From Sulfitobacter brevis (lineage in GTDB: Bacteria > Pseudomonadota > Alphaproteobacteria > Rhodobacterales > Rhodobacteraceae), in contig NZ_FOMW01000007.1 of the NCBI RefSeq assembly GCF_900112755.1, positions 62,001-126,000 on the forward strand: DNA of 64,000 nt, in the 5' to 3' direction. The notes under the pieces were generated by a model. That model was given only the letters and a program-made list of their open reading frames with translations. It was not told the DNA's origin and did no database searches. The position numbers and the translations under genes were made by a program. The stretch's first letter is position 1. Every line of letters begins with the position of its first letter. This document shows positions 17,910-29,430 of this stretch, piece after piece.

Positions 17910-17995
17910 TCCCGCTCCCTTGCTTTTCGTGCTGCCCTTTTCCTTTGCGCGAACCTTCGTTAGATCAGCACCTGACGCAGACAGGATGGATCACC

Positions 17996-20887
<2,892 letters not shown>

Positions 20888-20908
20888 GCGATATTCGCCC
20901 GATAATAA

Positions 20909-20929
20909 CGAGGGGGCTTTGCCCCCTCG
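20909..20929. terminator. GC hairpin between convergent valS and crotonase gene
   Basis: CGAGGGGGC-TTT-GCCCCCTCG is a perfect 9 bp stem with a three-base loop, between two convergent stop codons. No T-tract is present on either strand. It probably protects or terminates both transcripts. Confidence 0.5.
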
Positions 20930-20947
20930 TCGGCGCCCATGATATTT

Positions 20948-21736
20948 TCAGTCGAAGACGGCGGGGCGTTTGCCGAATTCGGCGGCGATAACTTCCATTT
21001 GATGCGGTTTGCCAATGAGATCGGCTTGGATGCGGGATTCTGCGTTGAGGACCGTGGTTTGGTCTTCTACTTCAGCCAGTGCGATGAGCTGTTTTGCGGC
21101 GCGGATCGCTGAGGGACTTTTGCCTGCAATGGTGGCGGCGAGCGCCATGGCAGTGGCCAGCGGATCGGCGGCGATTTCGGTGATCAGGCCCCAGCGCTCG
21201 GCTTGTTCGGCGGGGATCGTCTCGGCTGTGTAGGTCAAGCGGCGCAACACATCGCTGCGCACCAGTCGTGGCAGCAGCACCATACCGCCCATGTCGGGCA
21301 CAATGCCCCATTTCATTTCCATCACGGCCATTTTGGTATCAGGCGCTGCGATCCGGATGTCTGCGCCGAGTGCGAGTTGCAGCCCCGCACCATAGACCGC
21401 GCCGTGCAGCGCCGTGATGACGGGCACGCCGACGCGGGTCCAGACCATCGCGACCTCTTGCCATTGATTGGTGGTGCCTTCGCCGTGAGTGCGGGGCATC
21501 AGCAGGTCTGATGGATCCTTGCCGATCATGCCGGACAGGCTGGTGATATCGATGCCAGCGCAGAAGGATTTCCCCTCCCCAGAAAGGACGACAACGCGGG
21601 CGTCGGAAGCTGCGACCTCGTTTCCGGCGGCGATGATGGCATCGATCATTTGCTGGTCCACCGCGTTCATTTTGTCAGCGCGGGTGAGGCGGACATGGGC
21701 GATGTGGTTTTCGTAGGTGATGGTGAGGCGGGCCAT
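20948..21736 (-). CDS. Enoyl-CoA hydratase/isomerase (crotonase) family protein
   Basis: A 262-residue protein with the start MARLTITYEN preceded by AGGAG at 8 bases. The oxyanion-hole elements are GKSFCAGIDI and HGAVYGAGLQLAL. At the position of the second catalytic glutamate of hydratases the protein has WGIVPDMGG, with aspartate, as in dienoyl-CoA isomerase-like crotonases. An isomerase is therefore as likely as a hydratase. It acts on acyl-CoA intermediates of fatty-acid or aromatic degradation. Confidence 0.88.
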   Translation of the reverse strand: MARLTITYENHIAHVRLTRADKMNAVDQQMIDAIIAAGNEVAASDARVVVLSGEGKSFCAGIDITSLSGMIGKDPSDLLMPRTHGEGTTNQWQEVAMVWTRVGVPVITALHGAVYGAGLQLALGADIRIAAPDTKMAVMEMKWGIVPDMGGMVLLPRLVRSDVLRRLTYTAETIPAEQAERWGLITEIAADPLATAMALAATIAGKSPSAIRAAKQLIALAEVEDQTTVLNAESRIQADLIGKPHQMEVIAAEFGKRPAVFD

Positions 21737-21921
21737 TGCGAAGTCTCCTGCTGGGTTGCTCGTATAACACTGCAAAAGCGCGGGTCAGACCAGTGCTACG
21801 TCACGGCAGTTCGGCAGCCAGCGAGGATGCCTCGCCCTACCGCCCCCTCACGCGATGATCTTGACCAAACGGTGTTATCTAGGCTCTTGCCGCAGCGCAG
21901 ATGTGGTCCTATCACTCCGGC

Positions 21922-23025
21922 ATGACAGAATATCGCCTCACCCCGCTTGCCCAATCCTTACCCGCCACGGTGCCCTTTGTCGGCCCCGAAACGCAGGAGC
22001 GTGCGCAGGGGCGCGGCTTTGTTGCGCGGTTGGGCGCGAACGAGAATGTCTTTGGCCCCTCGCCCGCCGCGATCGAGGCTATCGCGCAGGCTGACCACTG
22101 GATGTATGGCGATCCGGAGAGTTTTGAGCTGCGCCAAGCTTTGGCCCAGCGACTGGGTGTGTCCATGGAGCATATTGTCGTTGGCGAAGGCATCGACGGG
22201 CTGTTGAGCTATCTGGTGCGGTTATTTGTTGGCGATGGCGACGCGGTCGTGACCTCTGACGGGGCTTATCCGACGTTCAACTATCATGTCGCAGGCTTCG
22301 GTGGCGTGCTGCACAAAGTGCCCTATAGCGCAGATCACGAAGACCCGCTGGCGCTGTTTGCCAAGGCGGCGGAGGTGGATGCAAAACTGGTCTATCTCGC
22401 CAATCCCGACAACCCGATGGGCAGCTGGCATGAAGGCGCTGCACTGACTGCTGCATTGGCGCATTTACCGCAAGGCACGCTGCTGGTGCTGGACGAAGCC
22501 TATATCGAGACCGCGCCGGCGGGCACCTCACCAGAAGTGCCACTGGATGATCCGCGCCTGATCCGGCTGCGGACTTTCTCCAAAGCCTACGGTTTGGCGG
22601 GGGCGCGGGTCGGCTATGCCATCGGCGCGCCAGAACTGATCACCGCCTTTCATAAAGTGCGCAACCATTTCGGCATGAACCGATCGGCGCAAGCTGGCGC
22701 TCTGGCCGCTCTGGGCGACCAGGGCTGGCTGGGCCATGTGCAGCATCAGGTCGCGGATGCGCGTGACCGGATAGCGCAAATTGCGCGCAACAACGGGCTG
22801 GTGCCGCTTCCCTCGGCGGCGAATTTCGTGGCGGTCGATTGCGGGCGCGATGGTGCATTTGCCAAAGCTGTGCTGGACGGGTTGCTGGCGCGGGGCATCT
22901 TTGTGAGGATGCCATTTGTCGCGCCGCAAAACCGCTGCATCCGGATCAGTTGCGGCACCACAGAACAGCTCGATGCCTTCGCCGCGGCTTTGCCCGCCGC
23001 ACTCAGCGACGCGATAAAAAGCTGA
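21922..23025 (+). CDS. Class I/II PLP-dependent aminotransferase (histidinol-phosphate aminotransferase-like)
   Basis: A 367-residue fold-type I enzyme starting MTEYRLTPLAQ. It contains GANENVFGPS near the N terminus, the Asp-bearing ANPDNPMG motif, DEAYIE, the PLP lysine in RTFSKAYGLAGARVGY, and the substrate-carboxylate arginine near RCIRISCG. It is HisC-like in sequence but lies away from any his operon. An aromatic or broad-range aminotransferase is possible. Confidence 0.88.
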   Translation: MTEYRLTPLAQSLPATVPFVGPETQERAQGRGFVARLGANENVFGPSPAAIEAIAQADHWMYGDPESFELRQALAQRLGVSMEHIVVGEGIDGLLSYLVRLFVGDGDAVVTSDGAYPTFNYHVAGFGGVLHKVPYSADHEDPLALFAKAAEVDAKLVYLANPDNPMGSWHEGAALTAALAHLPQGTLLVLDEAYIETAPAGTSPEVPLDDPRLIRLRTFSKAYGLAGARVGYAIGAPELITAFHKVRNHFGMNRSAQAGALAALGDQGWLGHVQHQVADARDRIAQIARNNGLVPLPSAANFVAVDCGRDGAFAKAVLDGLLARGIFVRMPFVAPQNRCIRISCGTTEQLDAFAAALPAALSDAIKS

Positions 23026-23077
23026 CGACCGAACCGGCAGCACTACATTCAAGCTCGATCGATTTCTGAGAGACCGG

Positions 23078-23260
23078 ATGTTTGGCCCGCACCGCCAAAA
23101 CGTCGCGCCTGACTATACGCCTGCCTGCATCGCGATGTTTGGCGTTAATCTTGTCTGGATGCTGTTTCTGGTCTGGGCAATCTGGGGATTGATCGCAGCC
23201 GGATTGGCCGGCTGGATCGTTCACAAACTTATTGACCGGATCGACGTGAGGACCCGTTAG
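23078..23260 (+). CDS. Small single- or two-pass membrane protein
   Basis: A 60-residue protein with a charged N terminus (FGPHRQNVAPDYTP), a hydrophobic centre rich in Trp, Leu and Ile (about residues 20-50, NLVWMLFLVWAIWG), and a basic end (DRIDVRTR). A GAGAG sequence lies shortly upstream. Its 3' end overlaps the convergent aminotransferase gene by 4 bp. Similar short proteins next to HisC-like genes occur in Roseobacters as I recall, sometimes mislabelled as aminotransferase. Function unknown. Confidence 0.6.
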   Translation: MFGPHRQNVAPDYTPACIAMFGVNLVWMLFLVWAIWGLIAAGLAGWIVHKLIDRIDVRTR

Positions 23261-24468
23261 GCGGTGCCAGAGATGACTTTTGCCGCAGCGTCCAGTGCGC
23301 CGGTGCCATGCTCAACGCCAAGCGCGGTCATCCCCGCCTCAAGCCCGCCGAGCAGCCCCATGATCATCTGCCCGTTCACATGCCCCATATGCCCGAGCCG
23401 GAAAAAGCCGTCACGGGCCGGATCGGTTGGGGCGGCCATACCTAGACCGATGCCCAAGGTCAGCCCGAGGTTCTTCTCGACCCAATTGCGCAATTCGGTT
23501 GCCATCGGGGCCTGAAGCCGCAACGCGGTGACGGCGTGGCTGCGATAAGCGGGGTCGGCGATATTCATCGCAAAACTGCCACGTTGTGACCACGCATCAC
23601 ATGCCGCCCAGACCGCACGGGCCAGTACCGCATGGCGTTGCCAGACCGCCTCGATCCCTTCGGCGTGGATCATATCGAGCGATGCCCGCAGACCGTAGAT
23701 GTGATGGGTCGGCGCGGTGCCACCGTGATATTGATAGAACTCCTGCGGGTGCGCGCGCGGCGACCAATCCCAATAGCGGCTGACCCGCGCTACCTTTGCG
23801 CGCGCGGCCTCGGCCTTGTCGTTGAAAAACACAAAGCCCAAGCCGGGTGGGACCATCAGCCCCTTTTGGCAGGCAGTCACCATGACATCGACGCCCCATG
23901 CATCCATCTCGAAGGTGTCACAGCCTAGCGACGCGATGCAATCGGCCATCAGCAGCGCAGGATGTTCCGCCGCATCGAGTACTTTCCGCAGGGAGGCGAT
24001 ATCGTTGCGCACCGAGGTCGAGGTATCAACATGCACGCCAAGTACCGCCTTGATGCTGTGATCGCGATCTTCGCGCAGCCGCTCGGCAATCCGGTCCATG
24101 TCCATCGGTGCCGAAAGGCCAAAGTCGAGCACTTCGACATCCGCGCCAAGGCCGGTGGCCATTTCGCCCCAACCGATGCCAAACCGCCCCGTCGCAGGGA
24201 CCAAGACCTTGTCGCCGACATTCAGGATATTGCTCAGCGCCGCTTCCCATGCCGCGTGACCGTTGCCGATATACATCGCGACATGGTGCTCGGTGCGGGC
24301 GACGCGGCGCAGATCGGTCATCAGGGCGGGCATCATGTCGACCAATTCGCCCGAATAGATATTGGGCGCGGCGCGGTGCATCGCGCTCAGCACGGCATCG
24401 GGCATCACCGAGGGGCCGGGAATCGCGAGATAGGGCCGGCCCTGTGCCAGAATGGGGGATTGGGTCAT
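23257..24468 (-). CDS. Class V aminotransferase (pyridoxamine-pyruvate / serine-glyoxylate type)
   Basis: A 403-residue fold-type I enzyme. The N-terminal IPGPSVMPDAVL and NGHAAWEAALSN loops and the PLP lysine in TACQKGLMVPPG place it with alanine-glyoxylate, serine-glyoxylate and pyridoxamine-pyruvate aminotransferases. HHIYGLRASLDMI is another family motif. Substrate choice between these cannot be settled from motifs alone. Confidence 0.87.
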   Translation of the reverse strand: MTQSPILAQGRPYLAIPGPSVMPDAVLSAMHRAAPNIYSGELVDMMPALMTDLRRVARTEHHVAMYIGNGHAAWEAALSNILNVGDKVLVPATGRFGIGWGEMATGLGADVEVLDFGLSAPMDMDRIAERLREDRDHSIKAVLGVHVDTSTSVRNDIASLRKVLDAAEHPALLMADCIASLGCDTFEMDAWGVDVMVTACQKGLMVPPGLGFVFFNDKAEAARAKVARVSRYWDWSPRAHPQEFYQYHGGTAPTHHIYGLRASLDMIHAEGIEAVWQRHAVLARAVWAACDAWSQRGSFAMNIADPAYRSHAVTALRLQAPMATELRNWVEKNLGLTLGIGLGMAAPTDPARDGFFRLGHMGHVNGQMIMGLLGGLEAGMTALGVEHGTGALDAAAKVISGTA

Positions 24469-24611
24469 GATGTGCCTCTGATCAATGTTTCGTGCACATT
24501 ATCCAGCCTTGCGCCTGCGTCAACACAGCATCATGCGCCGCCCCGCTTGCCCTGAACCTCCGGTTTCCTTACACCAAATCCAAGCGCTGCCAAAAGGACC
24601 ATGGCCGACAT

Positions 24612-26468
24612 ATGACCGACCAAACCTATACTTCGAAACAGCTGCTAGGCTGGCTGTGGCGCGACTACCTTAAAAAACACGTAGGGCTGATGGCCGTCGC
24701 GGTGTTCTTTATGATCATCGAAGGCAGCACGTTGGGCGCGCTCGCGCGGCTGATGGAGCCGATGTTCGACAAGGTGTTTGTCGCGGGCAACGAGGATGCG
24801 CTGATCACCGTCGGGCTGGTACTGGTCGGGATTTTCGTGCTGCGGGCAGTAGCGGGCGTCGCGCAGAAAGTCTTGCTGACCCGGATCGCGCAGCGCACGG
24901 CGGCGGACATGCGGCTTGACCTGCTCGACCGGATGATGCGGCAGGATGGCGCGTTCCACCAATCGCACCCCCCGGGTTTTCTGATCCAGCGCGTGCAATC
25001 GGACGTGAATGCGGTCGGCGATGTCTGGCGGGCCGTAATCACCGGCGCGGGGCGCGATTTCATCGGGCTTATCGTGCTATTGGGTGTTGCGATTTCGATT
25101 GACCCCATTTGGGCGCTTCTGGCCTGCGTCGGGGTGCCCGCCATGGTGCTCCCCGCAGCGCTGGCGCAACGATTTGTGCGCGCCCGTTCACGCGAGGCCC
25201 GCGATCTGGGTGCCAGTCTGGCCACACGGCTTGACGAAGTGTTCCATGGCATCGTCCAGATCAAGCTCAACGCGCTGGAGGCCTATCAAACCCGCCAATA
25301 CCGCGATCTGACCCGCATTTTTGTGCGCACCGAGGTCCGCGCCGCCTTTGGCAACTCCGCGCTGCCCGGTATGATCGATATTATGTCGGGCCTCGGGTTC
25401 GGGGCCGTTATCCTTTATGGCGGTTCCGAGATTATCTCGGGCGACAAAACCATCGGCGAGTTCATGACCTTTTTCACCGCGATGGGCTTTACCTTCAGCC
25501 CGCTGCGCCGCCTTGGCGGGGTCAGTGGCTTGTGGCAGATGGCCGCCGCAGCGCTTGAGCGGATCAAGGATCTCATGGATGCTCCGGTGAAGCTGAAAGA
25601 TCCCAAGACCCCCGTAACCACGCCCCTCGCCTCGACGGATATCGTCTTGAAGGATATTGAGCTTTCCTACGGCGATGCCAAGGTCCTGGAGGGCTTGAGC
25701 CTGACCGCCAAGACCGGCGAAACCACCGCCCTCGTCGGCGCCTCGGGTGCGGGCAAATCGACGATATTTAACCTGCTGACCCGCTTGATCGACCCGCAAG
25801 CGGGCGATGTGACCATCGGCGGCATCTCCACCCGTGATTTAACCATCGCCAAACTGCGCGGCTTGTTTTCGGTCGTAACCCAAGAGGCGCTGCTATTTGA
25901 CGAAACCCTACGCGAGAATATCGTGCTGGGTCGGACTGATGTCACCGAAGCCGAGCTTGACCGGGTGTTGAAAGCCGCCCATGTCGCGGACTTTCTGCCC
26001 AACCTTGAGAACGGGCTTGAGACCCGTGTCGGGCCGCGCGGCTCGGCCCTGTCGGGAGGACAACGCCAGCGCGTGGTGATTGCCCGCGCCCTGCTGCGCG
26101 ACACCCCGATCCTGTTGCTGGACGAGGCCACCAGCGCCTTGGATGCCCAATCGGAGCAGGTGGTGCAGGACGCGCTTGACCGTCTGTCCGAGGGCCGCAC
26201 CACCATCGTCATCGCCCACCGTCTGGCGACGATCCGCAGCGCCCACAAGATCGTCGTGATGGACCGTGGCCGTGTGATGGATGAAGGCACACATGAGGAA
26301 TTGCTCGCCCGTGGCGGTATCTATGCCGATCTTTACCGTCTGCAGTTTCAGGACGGCAAGACCGTCACCGACAGCCGTGGCATCCGCGCCCTGCGCGCCA
26401 AGGAACGCAGCGAAGCCGCCGCCCAACCAAACCTGTTGCAACGCATTAGCGAAAGACTGTTTGGCTGA
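24612..26468 (+). CDS. ABC exporter half-transporter, MsbA-like
   Basis: A 618-residue protein with a membrane domain (about 1-330, six hydrophobic segments) fused to an ATPase domain. Walker A is GASGAGKST, the signature is LSGGQRQR, Walker B is ILLLDEATSALD and the switch histidine is in IVIAHRLAT. The start MTDQTYTSKQ is chosen; AAAGGACC lies about 13 bases before it, slightly far. It probably flips lipid A, lipids or a peptide, working as a homodimer. The glycosyltransferase next door may share a role in envelope biogenesis. Confidence 0.92.
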   Translation: MTDQTYTSKQLLGWLWRDYLKKHVGLMAVAVFFMIIEGSTLGALARLMEPMFDKVFVAGNEDALITVGLVLVGIFVLRAVAGVAQKVLLTRIAQRTAADMRLDLLDRMMRQDGAFHQSHPPGFLIQRVQSDVNAVGDVWRAVITGAGRDFIGLIVLLGVAISIDPIWALLACVGVPAMVLPAALAQRFVRARSREARDLGASLATRLDEVFHGIVQIKLNALEAYQTRQYRDLTRIFVRTEVRAAFGNSALPGMIDIMSGLGFGAVILYGGSEIISGDKTIGEFMTFFTAMGFTFSPLRRLGGVSGLWQMAAAALERIKDLMDAPVKLKDPKTPVTTPLASTDIVLKDIELSYGDAKVLEGLSLTAKTGETTALVGASGAGKSTIFNLLTRLIDPQAGDVTIGGISTRDLTIAKLRGLFSVVTQEALLFDETLRENIVLGRTDVTEAELDRVLKAAHVADFLPNLENGLETRVGPRGSALSGGQRQRVVIARALLRDTPILLLDEATSALDAQSEQVVQDALDRLSEGRTTIVIAHRLATIRSAHKIVVMDRGRVMDEGTHEELLARGGIYADLYRLQFQDGKTVTDSRGIRALRAKERSEAAAQPNLLQRISERLFG

Positions 26469-26556
26469 TGCTTCCTGCTGAACGGCGATTTGAATAGACG
26501 CAGACCCGCCGCACAGAACCAATCAAAATAGCGTCGCGCCTTGCGCGTCCGTTGGA

Positions 26557-27234
26557 TCAGCGCTTGCGGTATTTTCGGGCCAGTACGTCGGGCGATGCAC
26601 CGATGAAATAGCGCGTCAGCAGCCACAGGTTACGCCCGCTGCGCCCGACCCAGCCTTGCTGTCGATACTTTTCTGCCGAGGTCACCGCTACCGCGTCGAG
26701 CGCGGTCATCTGTCCGCGCAGCGCCCGCGCCAGCGTGACGTCTTCCATCAAAGGCAGATCGGGATATCCCCCCAACCCGTCGAGCATCTGCGCCGATATC
26801 AGCAGACCCTGATCCCCGTAGGGCAACCCCAAGCGGCTGCGCAAATTGGCCCAGCCTGCTACCAGCCGCGCAGGCACGCCGCCGCGATCAAACCTCAGGC
26901 GGAACCACGCGGCTTTCGGGGCACCCAAGTGTGCCGCCACAGCTTCGCTCCACCCTGCCCCCAGTACGGTGTCTGCATGCAGCACCAGCAACCAATCGCC
27001 CTGCGCCGCCACACAACCGCGCCCGATTTGCGCCCCGCGTGAGGCTGGGCCTTCGACCCACTCGGCGCCCCACGCTTGTGCTATTGCGCCTGTGGCGTCG
27101 GTGGACCCGCCGTCACTGATGATCACCTCGCGGATCAAGCCTGCGTCGACCCCCTCCATCAAAGCGGCCAGACAGGCGGGCAGACCAGCTGACGCGTTGA
27201 GCGTCGGAATAACCACTGAGACCGGTGCGCGCAT
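26557..27234 (-). CDS. Family 2 glycosyltransferase (TIGR04283-like)
   Basis: A 225-residue GT-A protein. SVVIPTLNASAGLPACL starts the nucleotide-sugar fold, SDGGSTDAT and HADT supply the metal/donor motif, and GLPYGDQGLLI is typical of the TIGR04283 group linked to arsenosugar or related small-molecule glycosylation. It is convergent with the exporter gene. No arsenic genes are visible nearby, so the substrate is unknown. Confidence 0.87.
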   Translation of the reverse strand: MRAPVSVVIPTLNASAGLPACLAALMEGVDAGLIREVIISDGGSTDATGAIAQAWGAEWVEGPASRGAQIGRGCVAAQGDWLLVLHADTVLGAGWSEAVAAHLGAPKAAWFRLRFDRGGVPARLVAGWANLRSRLGLPYGDQGLLISAQMLDGLGGYPDLPLMEDVTLARALRGQMTALDAVAVTSAEKYRQQGWVGRSGRNLWLLTRYFIGASPDVLARKYRKR

Positions 27235-27297
27235 GGTTGCCTCTTTTGATGTGCCTTGTGAGGCTATATGTCATGGCCAGATCTGAAAGGACATATT

Positions 27298-28041
27298 ATG
27301 ACCGATCGCCGCATTCTCAAAGTCTCTGGCGCCGATAGCGAGGAATTCCTGCAAGGCCTCATCACCAACGATATGGCGAAACTGGCGCAGGGGCCGATCT
27401 ATGCCGCCTTGTTGACGCCGCAGGGCAAGTATCTGGCCGATTTCTTTGTAGTGCCCGCGCCCGATGGCATCCTGATCGATGTCGCTGCCGCGCTGGGTGA
27501 TATGCTCAAGCAGCGGCTGAGCATGTACAAGCTCCGCGCCAAAGTCGAGATCGCCGACACAGACCTGCATCTGCACCGGGGCACCGGGCCGGTCCCCGAG
27601 GACGGCTTTGCAGATCCGCGCACCGATGGCATGGGCTGGCGGGCGCTGCGCGACACGCCGCAGGACAGCACAGCGGATACCACCAATTGGGATGCCTTGC
27701 GTGTGGCGCATATCGTACCGGAAACGGGCATCGAACTGACCCCCGATACATTCCCGCTCGAAGTCGGGTTTGAACGGCTCAACGGGGTCGATTTCCGCAA
27801 GGGCTGTTATGTCGGGCAAGAGGTCACTGCGCGTATGAAGCACAAGACGACCCTGCGCAAAGGACTGGCGCGCGTTGCAATGGACGGAGAAGCGCCTGTG
27901 GGCACCGAGATAACCGCAGAGGGCAAAGCGGCGGGGACTTTACTGACGCAGGCAGGCGACCAAGCCCTCGCCTACCTGCGGTTCGACCGCGCGGCGGGAC
28001 CGATGCAGGCCGAAACTGCCAAGGTGACGTGGTCGCCCTAA
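27298..28041 (+). CDS. ygfZ: Folate-binding YgfZ-family protein
   Basis: A 247-residue GcvT-like protein acting in iron-sulfur cluster enzyme maintenance. The signature KGCYVGQE (Cys170) is present. The start ATG at 27298 follows AAAGGA by six bases. An upstream frame to 27268 overlaps the glycosyltransferase promoter and is not favoured. Confidence 0.93.
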   Translation: MTDRRILKVSGADSEEFLQGLITNDMAKLAQGPIYAALLTPQGKYLADFFVVPAPDGILIDVAAALGDMLKQRLSMYKLRAKVEIADTDLHLHRGTGPVPEDGFADPRTDGMGWRALRDTPQDSTADTTNWDALRVAHIVPETGIELTPDTFPLEVGFERLNGVDFRKGCYVGQEVTARMKHKTTLRKGLARVAMDGEAPVGTEITAEGKAAGTLLTQAGDQALAYLRFDRAAGPMQAETAKVTWSP

Positions 28042-28093
28042 GTATGATCAAGCCCGATAGGGCAGCGAATCTATACGGCATTTTAACGAAAAA

Positions 28094-28116
28094 GGCCCCG
28101 CAGCAACCGCGGGGCC
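28094..28116 (-). terminator. Intrinsic terminator of efp
   Basis: Read on the minus strand, GGCCCCGC and GCGGGGCC form an 8 bp stem around a 7-base loop, followed by TTTTTCGTT. It lies about 30 bases after the efp stop codon and also faces the ygfZ 3' end. Confidence 0.88.
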
Positions 28117-28147
28117 AATTTCGGGTCGAAGTGACGTTACGGAACGT

Positions 28148-28711
28148 TTAGGCGCGTTCAACGTATTCGAAGGTCTCTGTATTCACGATGATGTCCTCGT
28201 CCTGACCGACGAACGGCGGCACCGAGACGCGCACGCCACAATCAAGCAGCGCGGGTTTGAAAGAGTTGGCAGCAGTCTGCCCCTTCACAACCGGCTCGGT
28301 CTCGATGATCTTGCAGGTGACTTTTTGCGGCAGTGACGCGTTCAGCGCTTCGTCATTGTGATACTCGACAACGATCATCATGCCGTCTTGCAAAAACGGA
28401 CGACGGTCGCCCAAAAGCTCGGCAGGAAGCTGGACCTGTTCGTAGGTGTCCGTGTCCATCACCACCAGCATGCCACTGTCTTCATACAGAAATTGCTGAT
28501 CTTTCTGCTCAAGGCGGATCTTTTCGACCTTATCCGCCGAGCGGAAGCGCTCATTCAATTTGGAGCCGTTGCGCAGGTTGCGCATCTCGACTTGGGCAAA
28601 GGCGCCGCCCTTTCCGGGCTTCACGTGATCGACCTTTACCGCTGCCCACAGGCCACCGTTATGCTCCAGCACATTGCCGGGACGAATTTCGTTTCCGTTA
28701 ATTTTAGGCAT
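28148..28711 (-). CDS. efp: Translation elongation factor P
   Basis: A 187-residue EF-P with three beta domains (KOW-like about 1-63, OB about 65-127, C-terminal OB about 130-187). It relieves ribosome stalling at polyproline. The loop lysine is Lys34 in KPGKGGAF, the residue that is beta-lysylated in enterobacteria. No modification enzyme gene is visible nearby. It ends at its own intrinsic terminator. Confidence 0.98.
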   Translation of the reverse strand: MPKINGNEIRPGNVLEHNGGLWAAVKVDHVKPGKGGAFAQVEMRNLRNGSKLNERFRSADKVEKIRLEQKDQQFLYEDSGMLVVMDTDTYEQVQLPAELLGDRRPFLQDGMMIVVEYHNDEALNASLPQKVTCKIIETEPVVKGQTAANSFKPALLDCGVRVSVPPFVGQDEDIIVNTETFEYVERA

Positions 28712-28929
28712 TTATGAAACCCACCTGTGTGGTTGATGAAGAGTTGTTGCGCTCTATATCTGGAGGGATGGCCCCCTGCAAGGAGGCGATATCTAGTGCT
28801 GCACCTGCAGCAAGTCATGCAACAGTCACATAGGTGCTATGCGATAAAACGGTATCCGAATCGCAGAAGATAGGCCATAAGAGCCTTCACGCCGAAATGA
28901 CAAGAGCAAGAATAAGAAAGGACGACGAG

Positions 28930-29250
28930 ATGAAAGATTTCGTTGATGGCACCGCCTTCAATAACGAACAAGGCAACCGTGCCCGTAAACTTTTTGCAGC
29001 CGTTGTACTGGCTGCCCTCGACGACGCGATCGCCGATGACAAAAAGTATGGCAACGGTCCTGAGCAGATCGCCCGTTGGGCCCGCTCGCGCGATGGTCGC
29101 GAAGTGCTTAGCTGTGCTGGCATTGATCCCAACGAGCGTGTTGTAACCGGCCTGATGGATTTTGTCGGCAAAGGTATCCGCACGTCGGTCGCCCTGTCGC
29201 GCGAAGAATCCGAGCGTCGCAACGCAGCACTGCAGGCCGAAGCCGCCTGA
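28930..29250 (+). CDS. Small conserved protein, DUF6280-like
   Basis: A 106-residue soluble protein starting MKDFVDGTAFNNEQGNRARK, with AAGGA 8 bases upstream. The region ARWARSRDGREVLSCAGIDP is the most characteristic, and the C-terminal part is charged and helical. I recall this as a short family largely confined to Rhodobacterales (DUF6280). It is monocistronic: its own intrinsic terminator follows after about 20 bases. Function unknown. Confidence 0.75.
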   Translation: MKDFVDGTAFNNEQGNRARKLFAAVVLAALDDAIADDKKYGNGPEQIARWARSRDGREVLSCAGIDPNERVVTGLMDFVGKGIRTSVALSREESERRNAALQAEAA

Positions 29251-29270
29251 ACCATTACTGCTGCCGAAAC

Positions 29271-29306
29271 AAAAAAAGCGCAGCCCTGGGGGGCTGCGCT
29301 TTTTTG
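29271..29306. terminator. Bidirectional intrinsic terminator
   Basis: Seven A, then GCGCAGCCC-TGGG-GGGCTGCGC (9 bp stem), then seven T. It ends the DUF6280-like transcript; the A-run makes it work in the other direction as well. Confidence 0.95.
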
Positions 29307-29430
29307 TGTCTGACGTCTGGCAATTCCCGAACCACATTTCAGTACCAGCAACTGGCCAAAGCGGCACCTTGGCTCTTTTCCTTGGGCGCAATTTACGCCA
29401 GTTTCGCCTCGAACATTTGAGGGGCCACCT

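Noticed and set aside
24492-24611. N-terminal extension of the ABC exporter
   Set aside because: The extra 40 residues are Cys/Pro-rich and unlike exporter N termini. The MTDQTYTSKQ start fits the family.
29307-29430. Cobalamin riboswitch in front of cobQ
   Set aside because: The 120 bp leader has no B12-box-like sequence and is too short for a full riboswitch.
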